DNA of 64,000 nt from Bacilli bacterium (GCA_028691955.1 JAQUYH010000001.1:1-64000), one strand, 5' to 3'; shown: positions 7,817-15,755, counted from the stretch's first letter. The notes: generated from the sequence alone by a model not told the origin. Numbers and translations are program-made.

Positions 7817-8635
7817 ATGAATGCTTATTCACCGTTAAGATATCCTGGTGGAAAAGGGCAAGTATATGATACAGTCGTAGCAATATTAGAAGATAATCAT
7901 TTGTCAAATTGTACTTACATTGAGCCTTTTGCAGGTGGTGCTGGAATAGCAATAAGATTGTTATTTGAAAACAAAGTAAAAAGAGTAATTATAAATGATA
8001 TTGATAAATCAATATATTCAGTTTGGTATGCTATTTTATATAATACTGATGAATTTATAAAAATGATAGAAGAAACGCCCATTACTATTAATGAATGGTA
8101 TAAACAAAAGGATATTCAGAATAAAAAAGATAGTGTTTCTATTTTAGAATTAGGATTTTCAACTTTCTTTCTTAATAGAACCAATCGCTCTGGAATAATA
8201 AAGGCTGGTGTAATTGGTGGAAAATCTCAAAATGGAAACTATAAAATAAATTGTCGATTTAATAAAGAAAAATTAATTGAATTGATTAGAAAAATTGCTA
8301 AATATAAAAATAAAATTAAAATATACAATGATGATGCTAAAAAGTTAATGTCACGATATAGGAATAAAGAAAAACAATTATTTTTTATTGACCCACCATA
8401 TTTTGAAAAAGGTAAAAATTTATATACTAATTTCTTTAATGAAAAAGACCATGAAATACTTTCTTTATTCATTAAAAAGAATTTATATAATCAAAGATTA
8501 TTAATTAGTTATGATAATTGTCCTCAAATTGAGAAATTATACAAGGGCTTTAAATCAGAAATATTTTTATTAAATTATAGTGTTCAAAATAAAAAAAAGG
8601 GTGAAGAGATATTTTTTAAAAAAAATTTGATTTAG
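7817..8635 (+). CDS. DNA adenine-N6 methyltransferase, D12 (Dam-like) class
   Basis: A 272-residue enzyme that transfers methyl from SAM to adenine N6. Class features in order: SPLRYPGGKG (residues 5-14), FAGGAG SAM-binding motif I (about 37-43), NDID acidic turn, FFLNRTNRSG and the catalytic DPPY (about 192-195). Length is normal for Dam-type enzymes. The ribosome site AAAGGAGG is strong, and a TATAAT-like box at about 7785 may give it a second promoter. The target sequence is unknown. No recognisable restriction endonuclease lies beside it; its only neighbour is the ParB-like gene, with which it probably forms a functional pair. It is the last gene before the att site. Confidence 0.9.
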   Translation: MNAYSPLRYPGGKGQVYDTVVAILEDNHLSNCTYIEPFAGGAGIAIRLLFENKVKRVIINDIDKSIYSVWYAILYNTDEFIKMIEETPITINEWYKQKDIQNKKDSVSILELGFSTFFLNRTNRSGIIKAGVIGGKSQNGNYKINCRFNKEKLIELIRKIAKYKNKIKIYNDDAKKLMSRYRNKEKQLFFIDPPYFEKGKNLYTNFFNEKDHEILSLFIKKNLYNQRLLISYDNCPQIEKLYKGFKSEIFLLNYSVQNKKKGEEIFFKKNLI

Positions 8636-8878
8636 ATTTTAATGTTTAAAGTGGGTGGACATTTATCTACTTTAAGCCTTTTAGCAATTGTAAATAATTA
8701 ATTATGAAATTATAGCCCCTCAGTATAAAAAATATTAAACAGTCGGACAGTCAGTCGGACAAATATATATCAAAAATTAATAACAGATAATATTCTGTAT
8801 CATTGCTATTATAGAAAAATGTTAGAATATATTAGTATTTAGTAATTTATAATAAAGCATAATTAATAACTTTTAAAA
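8636..8878. other. Non-coding right end of the element
   Basis: No gene is visible. A hairpin at about 8645-8674 (TTAAAGTGGGT with ATCTACTTTAA, two G-T pairs) lacks a good T-run and may be a weak terminator for the methyltransferase. Direct repeats lie at 8740-8761. The rest is featureless AT-rich sequence leading to the tRNA remnant. Confidence 0.5.
8740..8761. repeat. Two direct copies of CAGTCGGACA near the att site
   Basis: The 10-mer occurs at 8740-8749 and 8752-8761, a 12-base period, about 120 bases inside the right att site. GC content is higher than the surroundings. Likely binding sites for the integrase arm domain or Xis; inference only. Confidence 0.6.
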
Positions 8879-8923
8879 CTCTTAATCAGTGGGTCTGCGG
8901 TTCAAGCCCGCAAGGGGACACCA
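8879..8923 (+). other. att site: 3' half of tRNA-Lys(CTT)
   Basis: The sequence matches a tRNA from the anticodon loop onward: loop CTCTTAA (8879-8885, anticodon CTT), stem strand TCAGT, variable loop GGGTC, T-arm TGCGG/TTCAAGC/CCGCA (8896-8912), acceptor strand AGGGGAC, discriminator A and CCA (8921-8923). Upstream bases cannot form the D-arm, the acceptor 5' strand or the anticodon stem partner, so the gene is cut in the anticodon loop. This is the expected product of tyrosine-recombinase insertion in a tRNA gene. Confidence 0.85.
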
Positions 8924-8934
8924 TATAGTATATA

Positions 8935-8958
8935 AAATTGTAGAAATACAATTTTTTT
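8935..8958 (+). terminator. Intrinsic terminator of the original tRNA-Lys
   Basis: AAATTGTA pairs with TACAATTT around GAAA, followed by T residues, 12 bases after the tRNA CCA. It marks old chromosomal sequence right of the att site. Confidence 0.8.
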
Positions 8959-9001
8959 AATACCTAAATAAAATATGTTATAATTTAATTAGGTGATAAG
9001 T

Positions 9002-9748
9002 ATGGATTTTAAAGATAAGATTGCGTTAGTAACAGGCGGAACATCTGGGATAGGTAAAAAAATAGCAGAAGAATTATTAAAGCAAGGATCAAAAGTAATA
9101 ATTAATTATGGTCATGATGACATTCAAGCACAAAAAACAAAGCAGGAATTAGATAATTATAAAAACAATATAGTTTTAATAAAAGCTGATTTATCAAATT
9201 TAGAAGAAGTAAAATTAATGTTTGAAGAAGTAAAGAATAAATATGGTAAATTGGATTATTTAGTGAATAATGCTGGAACCAATGTTGACAGTTATATAGA
9301 AAATTTTAACATTGAAGACTGGAATAAGGTTTTAAATGTCAACTTAACAGGCAAGTTCCTTTGCACAAAATACGCAATACCGTTATTAAAAAAATCAAAA
9401 AGTGCGGCTATAGTTAATATTGCCTCTAGGCTAGGAACAAGGCCATGTAAAGAAGCAAGTGCTTATTGCGTTGCAGAATCAGGTATTATTAATTTTACTA
9501 AATGTAGTGCATTAGAATTAAGTGAACAAGGTATAAGAGTTAATACTGTAAGCCCAGGGCTTACAATAACGCCACTATCATTAAATGGATGGACTGAAAA
9601 AGAAATAGAAGAAACAAAAAATAGTAATCCACTTAAAAGATTAGGTGAAACTATAGATATAGCAAATGCAGTATTATTTCTTTTATCAGATGATGCAAGT
9701 TATATAACTGGTCAAAATATTAATGTTAATAGAGGGGGTCTTCTATGA
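9002..9748 (+). CDS. SDR-family oxidoreductase (FabG-like) lacking the catalytic lysine
   Basis: A 248-residue Rossmann-fold short-chain dehydrogenase. TGGTSGIG (about 11-18) binds NAD(P)H, VNNAG follows, and INVNRGG closes the chain as in FabG (GQ.I.VDGG). The active-site Ser (IAS) and Tyr155 are present, but the YxxxK motif reads YCVAE: the catalytic Lys is Glu159 (GAA). ATG 9002 follows AGGTGAT and an extended -10 (GTTATAAT). It overlaps the next SDR gene by four bases. Either a pseudoenzyme partner of the second SDR, as in heteromeric ketoacyl reductases, or a divergent or mutated enzyme. Confidence 0.85.
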   Translation: MDFKDKIALVTGGTSGIGKKIAEELLKQGSKVIINYGHDDIQAQKTKQELDNYKNNIVLIKADLSNLEEVKLMFEEVKNKYGKLDYLVNNAGTNVDSYIENFNIEDWNKVLNVNLTGKFLCTKYAIPLLKKSKSAAIVNIASRLGTRPCKEASAYCVAESGIINFTKCSALELSEQGIRVNTVSPGLTITPLSLNGWTEKEIEETKNSNPLKRLGETIDIANAVLFLLSDDASYITGQNINVNRGGLL

Positions 9749-10482
9749 ACAAAGTAGTATTAATCACTGGTGCTTCTAGAGGTATAGGAGCTAGAATAGC
9801 CGAAATTTTTGCGAAAAATGAATTTAGTGTTGTTATCAATTATAATAGTTCACAAAAAGAAGCAAAAAATATAGAAAAAAAGTTAAAAGAAAAATATAAT
9901 GCTAATATACTAATAATAAAAGCTGATATATCTAAAGAGATAGAAGTAAAAAATATGATAGATCAAACTATAAGAAGATTTGGAAGAATTGATGTATTAG
10001 TAAACAATGCTGGTGTGGCGATTGATAAAGACTTCCAAGATAGAACTATTACAGATTTTCAAAACACGTTTGAAGTTAATGTATATGGTACTTTTTTAGT
10101 TAGTAAATATGTCTCTACTCATATGTTAAAACAGAAAAAAGGAAAAATAATAAACATTAGCTCAACTAACGGAATAGATACACTTTACCCAACTAGCATT
10201 GATTATGATGCTTCAAAATCTGCTGTTATATCTTTAACAAAGAATATGGCATTAGAATTTGCTCCATATATTAATGTAAACGCAGTAGCCCCGGGTTGGG
10301 TAAATACCGATATGAATAAAAAATTACCAAAAGATTTTTTAGATTTAGAAAAAGAGAATATTTTATTAAAAAGGTTTGCAAAATTAGAAGAAATAGCCAA
10401 AGCGGTATTTTTTCTTGCCAACGAAAAATCTGGCTATATCAATGGTGAAATTGTTAGAGTCGACGGTGGGATGCTATTATAA
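9745..10482 (+). CDS. SDR-family oxidoreductase, FabG-like
   Basis: A 245-residue classical SDR with all signature residues: TGASRGIG (7-14) cofactor loop, NNAG near 88, active-site Ser in ISSTNG and YDASK (Tyr154, Lys158), and a C-terminal IVRVDGGMLL typical of 3-oxoacyl-ACP reductases. Probably an NAD(P)H-dependent ketone or aldehyde reductase; the substrate cannot be read from sequence. It overlaps the upstream SDR gene (ATGA), so the two are made together in similar amounts. No fatty-acid synthesis genes lie nearby, so a housekeeping FabG role is uncertain. Confidence 0.9.
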   Translation: MNKVVLITGASRGIGARIAEIFAKNEFSVVINYNSSQKEAKNIEKKLKEKYNANILIIKADISKEIEVKNMIDQTIRRFGRIDVLVNNAGVAIDKDFQDRTITDFQNTFEVNVYGTFLVSKYVSTHMLKQKKGKIINISSTNGIDTLYPTSIDYDASKSAVISLTKNMALEFAPYINVNAVAPGWVNTDMNKKLPKDFLDLEKENILLKRFAKLEEIAKAVFFLANEKSGYINGEIVRVDGGMLL

Positions 10483-10604
10483 AATTATTAGTTTTTAATC
10501 TATTTTAAGGAAAGTAGTGCATATTTATTGATATATAAAAATTTAATTAGATTATTTTTCAGGGTTTGATTCCACAATATGTTATAATTTAAATAGGTGA
10601 TAAA

Positions 10605-11059
10605 ATGCAAATTCTTTTTAGATTTTTTATGTATTCAGTTATGGGATTAAGTATGGAAACAATTTTTTCTGTAATAGGAATAAAATATACATTGGGATAT
10701 GAGGTTGAAAGAAGAGTCCCCAAAAAGTACTTGGAGGGGTTTGTAAGTTTATACATGATTCCTATACATGGATTTGGAATTCTATTAGCATATGAACCAA
10801 TTTTAAAAATAGTAGAATATTATCCACTTGTCGCTAGGTTTTTAATTTGGGGAATTTTATTTTGTATTGCGGAATTTATAGTAGGATTTTTATTTGAAAA
10901 ATTTTTCGGTTTTTTCCATGGGATTGGTACAAAAAATCAAAATATAAGATTTTTGGCAAATCGTATAGCTTATGGACATATATACCAATATGGGGGTTAT
11001 ATGGAATATTATTGGAGTCTTTTGTAAGACTGGTTATTAATTTATCACAATATATATAA
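10605..11059 (+). pseudogene. Frameshifted membrane protein, putative ABC-transporter type IV / CmpB-like family
   Basis: The first frame gives 140 residues (stop at 11027) with three or four TM segments. After FEKFFGFF it degenerates, while the +1-shifted frame from 10916 continues sensibly: PWDWYKKSKY, then YSLWTYIPIWGLYGILLE and a final hydrophobic segment to a TAA at 11057-11059. One extra T in the T-run at 10910-10915 would restore a protein of about 151 residues. The WD-Y...IPIWG...G pattern resembles PF06541 putative ABC transporter permeases. It has an extended -10 and AGGTGAT. It may be a real lesion, a sequencing error or a slippage site. Confidence 0.7.
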
Positions 11060-11091
11060 AAAATATTAGCAAAACAAGTAAAGGTGAAAGT

Positions 11092-11487
11092 ATGAATCAT
11101 ATAAAAATGTACATAATAGCATTAATTATATTTCTAATTTTGGATGGAATTTGGTTATTGCTTATTTCTAAAAATTTATATAGTAAAGAAATAGGACACT
11201 TAATGGCAGATAATGCAAACATATTTGTCGCATTAATTTTTTATTTAGTTTTTCTAGTAGGTTTAGTATACTTTGTTATTAGCCCAGGAATAGAATCGGG
11301 AAACGTATTAAAATTAATAACAGGAGCAATACTATTTGGTTTTGTAACCTATGCAACTTATGATCTAACAAATTTAGCAACACTAAAAGCTTGGCCAATT
11401 AAAATAACTATAATTGATTTAATATGGGGAACATTTTTATCAACTGCTGTTTCATATTTAACATATATTATTTATAAAATAATATAA
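11092..11487 (+). CDS. DUF2177 family membrane protein
   Basis: A 131-residue integral membrane protein with four hydrophobic segments. It carries the DUF2177 hallmarks: LDGIWL in TM1, a middle GAILFGFVTYATYDLTNLATLK motif region, WP, and a D..WG motif in the last segment (LIWGTFLS). The family's function is unknown. Ribosome site AAAGGTGAAAG precedes ATG 11092. It sits 16 bases upstream of the queuosine-salvage gene and probably shares its transcript; nothing else links the two. Confidence 0.85.
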   Translation: MNHIKMYIIALIIFLILDGIWLLLISKNLYSKEIGHLMADNANIFVALIFYLVFLVGLVYFVISPGIESGNVLKLITGAILFGFVTYATYDLTNLATLKAWPIKITIIDLIWGTFLSTAVSYLTYIIYKII

Positions 11488-11503
11488 CTATAAGGAGGAA
11501 ACT

Positions 11504-12478
11504 ATGAGTTTACATAAAATATTACCATCAACAAAATATGTTATGGAAAATGCTAAAAACGTAACAATAAATTATAAAAAAATTGATTCATTTTTTGAAA
11601 ACTTTACAAAACAAGAAATACATCATTGGTTAGAATTATCACCAATAGATTTAAATAGCTTTACAAAAGAAGAAAAAATAAAATTCTTTATATTAATGGA
11701 TTCAATAAATTTTTCTTTCTGGGGAAACCCTAAATGGGAATATTATTATCAAAATAAAACATATAGTGGATCATCAGCCATGGTTATAGCTTTATTTGTT
11801 GCTGTAACAAATAATAAAGAATTATTGACAAGTAATAAATTAAAATCATTAAAAATAACTAATTTAAAAGAAATCTTCTTAAAAGATAAACAAGGTATAT
11901 ATATTCCTATGATAGAAGAAAGGCTTCAAAATATGAAAAATGTTGGAGAAGGATTTCTTACAATAGAAACAAAATATAAAAAAGATATATCAGTTATTAT
12001 AGATAATATGAAAGATGAAGAAGAACTATTTAAATTTATTAGTAAATACTTTAAATCATTTATTAATGATTTTGCAAAATACAAAGGTAAAAATATTTAT
12101 TTCTATAAAAGACTTCAATTATTAATTAACGATATAAATGAAGGAGCGTACAACAATAAAAAATTCAAATTAAACAAATTAACCGTTTTTGCTGATTACA
12201 AAATACCACAATTAATGAGAGCTTTAGATTTTATAAGCTATAGTTATAAATTATCAAAAATAGTAGATTCAACAGAAGAAATCAAAAAGAATAGTTATTT
12301 AGAAATAGAAATAAGAGCTAGCATTATTCAAGTTACTGATTATATAGTAAAGCAATTGAAAAAACAAAATATAGAAGTAAATTCTGCATATTTAGATAGC
12401 TATATGTTTAATACTATTAAAACATCAAAAGATTTAATAACTAAACCTCATCACCAAGTAAGAACAACTAACTATTAA
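11504..12478 (+). CDS. Queuosine-5'-phosphate N-glycosylase (Qng1 / DUF2419 family)
   Basis: A 324-residue protein of the DUF2419 family that releases queuine from queuosine 5'-monophosphate so it can be reused in tRNA. Family features are visible: DSINFSFWG near residue 65, SGSSAM, the YFYKRLQLLINDI segment about 200, then LTVFADYKIPQ near 225-236, and the C-terminal PHHQVRTTNY. The strong AAGGAGG precedes ATG 11504. In bacteria it normally works with queuine uptake (QueT/YhhQ-type) and Tgt; neither is in the window. It ends at a clear bidirectional terminator. Confidence 0.85.
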   Translation: MSLHKILPSTKYVMENAKNVTINYKKIDSFFENFTKQEIHHWLELSPIDLNSFTKEEKIKFFILMDSINFSFWGNPKWEYYYQNKTYSGSSAMVIALFVAVTNNKELLTSNKLKSLKITNLKEIFLKDKQGIYIPMIEERLQNMKNVGEGFLTIETKYKKDISVIIDNMKDEEELFKFISKYFKSFINDFAKYKGKNIYFYKRLQLLINDINEGAYNNKKFKLNKLTVFADYKIPQLMRALDFISYSYKLSKIVDSTEEIKKNSYLEIEIRASIIQVTDYIVKQLKKQNIEVNSAYLDSYMFNTIKTSKDLITKPHHQVRTTNY

Positions 12479-12512
12479 AAAAGAGATTATATTTAATTTT
12501 ATAATCTCTTTT
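12479..12512. terminator. Bidirectional intrinsic terminator
   Basis: AAAAGAGATTATA pairs with TATAATCTCTTTT. It serves the rightward Qng1 gene and the leftward PHP gene, which converge here. Confidence 0.85.
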
Positions 12513-13398
12513 AATTTAAATTATTTAAAATATTATCTACTTCTATATTGCTTAATTTCAAAAATCCTAGTAAACCAATTTCAGGGTGAACTTTATCCTT
12601 ATTATGAAAATCAGATCCAACAGTAGTAAATAGGTTAAGTTCCTTAGCAATTTTTCTCCATTTTTCAGTATCATCTATTTCTTCATTGTTTCTATTTACA
12701 TAAATATAATTTGCTTCAATTCCATCAGCTTTTATCTCTTTTATTATAGAAATAATTTCTTCATCGCTTAATTCGTCTTCATAAGTATAAGCCATTGGAT
12801 GAGCCAATACGACTTTTCCTTTTGCTTGTCTTATTATATTAGCCGCCTCAATTGGAGATAAAGATTTTTTTTCTACGAAGCATTTTTTACCCTCAATTAA
12901 AATAGACTCAATAAATTCTCCTTTGGTAGGAATATGATTAAATTCCTTTAATAGTAATTCCTTATTTTTAATATTATTTAAGACGTCTAAAGCAATATGA
13001 GCTTTAGTCACAATTTCTATATTTTCTAGTTCACTAGTATTTAAATCATATCCTATTTCTTTGAGCTTTTTTGAAACTTTATATAAATAATCTCGTCTTA
13101 TATTCTTAATGGAATTTAATTTTTGTCTTAATTCATCATTGCTTATATCAACATTGTATCCAAGAATATGTATTCCACATCTATTAGCTTTAGTAGAAAT
13201 TTCAACAGCAGGAATTATTTTAATATTTTTTGAATCAGCATATTCAAAAAGATCATCATTATACGCATCAATAGTGTCATGATCACTTATTGCTATAACG
13301 CCGACTTTTTTATTATAGGCTTCATCAATTATCTCTCTTGGAGATAATTCTCCGTCAGAACAATTAGTATGAATGTGTAAATCTATTATATTTGCCAT
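12511..13398 (-). CDS. PHP-domain phosphoesterase (RNase AM / TrpH-like)
   Basis: A 295-residue metal-dependent phosphoesterase. The N-terminal PHP motifs are intact: DLHIHTNCSDG (residues 6-16), ISDHDTIDAY (about 38-47), an E in PAVEIS, then VLAHPMAY and GSDFH near the C-terminus, which together bind the catalytic metal cluster. Closest in form to YciV/TrpH, which removes 3',5'-bisphosphate nucleotides and trims 5' ends of rRNA. It overlaps the upstream unknown gene by 13 bases, so both are one operon. Assignment to RNase AM rather than another PHP enzyme is tentative. Confidence 0.88.
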   Translation of the reverse strand: MANIIDLHIHTNCSDGELSPREIIDEAYNKKVGVIAISDHDTIDAYNDDLFEYADSKNIKIIPAVEISTKANRCGIHILGYNVDISNDELRQKLNSIKNIRRDYLYKVSKKLKEIGYDLNTSELENIEIVTKAHIALDVLNNIKNKELLLKEFNHIPTKGEFIESILIEGKKCFVEKKSLSPIEAANIIRQAKGKVVLAHPMAYTYEDELSDEEIISIIKEIKADGIEANYIYVNRNNEEIDDTEKWRKIAKELNLFTTVGSDFHNKDKVHPEIGLLGFLKLSNIEVDNILNNLN

Positions 13399-14354
13399 GA
13401 TTTTATCCTTTCTTCAAATGTTTTTTTGAGTTGCAAAGTTTTGTGTCTGTCTTTTACAGATTTAGGGCCAGAAGCAATTAAAATATCATATAATTCCTCA
13501 AAAGTATAACCATTAGCAATATAAGCTCTTGTTTCTTGCAATAAATAATTCAAATCATCATTAAAATTGAATTCTGTTAGACTTGATAAAAAATCATGTA
13601 CAAAATTGTACGCAGTATCGTCATGTTGCCATACCTTTCTATATGATAAAGGATGTATTGGTAAATATGGAATCTCTCCATAATCCAAAGCGCGTTTAAA
13701 TTCATAAGGAATTTTTTCTATTAATAATGCAAGATTAGAATAACTAATTATATGTGCATCAAGCGGCAAATTATATTTGGGCATTAATCCGGTTTTTAAA
13801 CTTCGAGCAATTTCCCATAATTCCTCAATAGTTTTAACTGGATCTATATCAGATGGTAAAAGTCTATATTTTTGAAATAATGATATAAGAATAGCAGCTG
13901 CAGACTCACAATAGTTATCATCACAAACTAGCCACATATCAATATCTGGTAATCTATTTAAAAGCTTTCTTGGCTTTAGTTCATCGTCAATGTTGGGACA
14001 TGTCTTGCAAATTTGTTTCAAATCTGGCATATGGCCATAATTTCTTGTAAGGCATTCTAAGCAAGGCCAAAAAACATGCTCGGAATCATTTACGGATTTA
14101 ATAAGTGCATTATTATATCTTATTTGCTCAGCAATAATAGGAAGTTTCCCATTTAAACCTTTTTGTAGAGCATAAAAAGGATATCCTGTACCAAAAGTTC
14201 CACAATTTCCGTCTACTTGTCTTGCAATATAATTATATAATTCAATATTTTGAATTACATATTCTCTTTTCAAATCTCCATTGCACCTTTCGTAAGCATT
14301 TGAAGTTCGTGCAACTCTTTTTCCTATCGTAATTGAACACCTATCATTGCTCAT
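13386..14354 (-). CDS. Unknown protein with paired CxxC motifs
   Basis: A 322-residue soluble protein I do not recognise. It has CLEC (about 97) and CKTC (about 117), spaced like a zinc ribbon, with two further Cys near residues 6 and 23 and a C in NGNCG. A PDIDMWLVCDD segment follows (about 137-147), reminiscent of acidic active-site strands in nucleotidyltransferases but too little to assign. The C-terminal third is helical with a basic KSVKDRHKTLQLKK stretch. ATG 14354 follows AAGGGGA; a leftward TATAAT lies just upstream, divergent from the YgjV-GNAT promoter. Its 3' end overlaps the PHP gene. Confidence 0.65.
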   Translation of the reverse strand: MSNDRCSITIGKRVARTSNAYERCNGDLKREYVIQNIELYNYIARQVDGNCGTFGTGYPFYALQKGLNGKLPIIAEQIRYNNALIKSVNDSEHVFWPCLECLTRNYGHMPDLKQICKTCPNIDDELKPRKLLNRLPDIDMWLVCDDNYCESAAAILISLFQKYRLLPSDIDPVKTIEELWEIARSLKTGLMPKYNLPLDAHIISYSNLALLIEKIPYEFKRALDYGEIPYLPIHPLSYRKVWQHDDTAYNFVHDFLSSLTEFNFNDDLNYLLQETRAYIANGYTFEELYDILIASGPKSVKDRHKTLQLKKTFEERIKSWQI

Positions 14355-14442
14355 AAAAACATCCCCTTAAAATATAAAGACATTATAACATAAATGAAAA
14401 AAAATAAAAACAATATGTTATAATCAAATTAAAGGTGATTAT

Positions 14443-15738
14443 ATGAATCTAATAGCCCAAATACTAGCTCTACTTGGAATATTAACAAATATAGTTGGAA
14501 TACAACTAAAGAAAAAAAATAACATTTTAATAGCTTTTATGTTAGCTAACTTCCTATTTGCTTTATGTTTTGCTTTACTTAATGCTTATAGTGGAGCTTT
14601 AATATGTATGATTGCAGCTATTCAAACATTAGTAAAATACTACTTCGACAAAAAAGATAAAGTATTTCCAAAATACTTAACAGCTACATATATAGTAATA
14701 TCTATAATATCAGGACTTCTAACATATAAAACAGTTATAGATATATTACCAGTAATCTGTTCAATATTATACACAATGTCTATCATTCAAGAAAAAGAAT
14801 CAACATTAAGATTTATTACTTTATTTAACGTAATACTATGGACTATATATGACTTTGCAGTAGGAGCATACACTGCTGGAATTAATGACATATTTTTGAC
14901 TAGTTCTACTTTGATTGCTATTTATAGATATGACATAATAGATAAAATTAAATTAAAAAAATTACTAAAAAAACTAGAAACATTTACTATAGAATCTAAT
15001 ATAGGCTTTTTAACAACAGAGATAGAAGATTTAGGATATGCTAAATTTGTTTATAGTGAAACAATAGAAGACAGTATTTGGAATTTTATAACCAACCTAA
15101 ACTTTAAAAATAAAAAAGATTTTGAATTAAAATGGGAAAAATTAAGAAAAATAATGATTGACAAAAATAGAAAGCCAACTTTGTATGTCCTACCAACACA
15201 TAATAAAAAACATTTTCCAAAATACATGCAGATAGAATCTAATGAAATATGGTTAGTACTTGATGACTTCACAAACATAGACAATATAAAAGATGCAAAA
15301 ATCGAGGTTAGCATAGACTCTAATCCAAAAGTAATTGATTTTGCCAATGCATTTATGGATTGCTATAATGAGAAAAGTAGCACAGATCCATATGGAGAGA
15401 TACCAGAATACTACAAAACAGCCATTATTAATTCCAAAGAAAATACAAACTATAAAAGAACCCTATATATAGCTTATTATAAAGAAGAAGCTATAGCTAC
15501 AGCTTTAACAATAGAAAAAGATGATATAGCTCTAATAGGCTTTGTAGGAACAATTCCAAAGTATAGAAGAAAAGGTGTTTGTAATAAATTAATGAAAAAA
15601 GTATTAAAAGATTTAAATAATAAACAAATTAAATACGCATATTTGCAAACAGAAAAAGGGTATATACCAGAAAGTTTATATAAAAAAATAGGCTTTAAAG
15701 AAGTAGGAACAGCTATTATTTTAGTAGAGCAAGATTAA
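14443..15738 (+). CDS. YgjV-type membrane domain fused to GNAT acetyltransferase
   Basis: A 431-residue fusion. Residues 1-165 form five or six TM helices of the YgjV inner-membrane family (opening LIAQILALLGILTNIVG, later YDFAVGAYTAG). Residues 200-431 resemble a two-part GNAT region; the acetyl-CoA loop is clear at about 368-385 (GTIPKYRRKGVCNKLM), with YLQTEKGY..ESLYKKIGFKEVG at the end. Presumably acetylates a small molecule or peptide at the inner membrane face; the substrate is unknown. Extended -10 GTTATAAT and AGGTGAT precede ATG 14443. A stand-alone YgjV paralogue lies at 18760-19254. Confidence 0.85.
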   Translation: MNLIAQILALLGILTNIVGIQLKKKNNILIAFMLANFLFALCFALLNAYSGALICMIAAIQTLVKYYFDKKDKVFPKYLTATYIVISIISGLLTYKTVIDILPVICSILYTMSIIQEKESTLRFITLFNVILWTIYDFAVGAYTAGINDIFLTSSTLIAIYRYDIIDKIKLKKLLKKLETFTIESNIGFLTTEIEDLGYAKFVYSETIEDSIWNFITNLNFKNKKDFELKWEKLRKIMIDKNRKPTLYVLPTHNKKHFPKYMQIESNEIWLVLDDFTNIDNIKDAKIEVSIDSNPKVIDFANAFMDCYNEKSSTDPYGEIPEYYKTAIINSKENTNYKRTLYIAYYKEEAIATALTIEKDDIALIGFVGTIPKYRRKGVCNKLMKKVLKDLNNKQIKYAYLQTEKGYIPESLYKKIGFKEVGTAIILVEQD

Positions 15739-15755
15739 AAACATTAGGGGGTTAC

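Larger units (their letters stand above)
1..8923. mobile_element. Integrated element (right part), inserted in tRNA-Lys(CTT)
   Basis: The segment carries a tyrosine integrase, an XRE repressor, a divergent excisionase-like gene, a replication-type winged-helix gene and cargo genes. It ends at the 3' half of a tRNA-Lys(CTT) (8879-8923) that has no 5' half, as tyrosine recombinases leave at the distal att site. The left boundary with the intact tRNA is not in the window, so full length is unknown. Gene order (int and repressor leftward, xis and rep rightward) resembles phage-inducible chromosomal islands, but no primase, terminase, capsid, relaxase or type IV secretion genes are visible. It could equally be a small integrative mobilizable element or a remnant. 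Confidence 0.75.

Noticed and set aside
1-8923. Integrative conjugative element
   Set aside because: No relaxase, coupling protein or type IV secretion gene is visible in the part within the window; off-window genes cannot be excluded.
13840-13970. Nucleotidyltransferase assignment for the CxxC protein
   Set aside because: The PDIDMWLVCDD stretch resembles a DxD strand, but the matching GS motif is not at the right distance.
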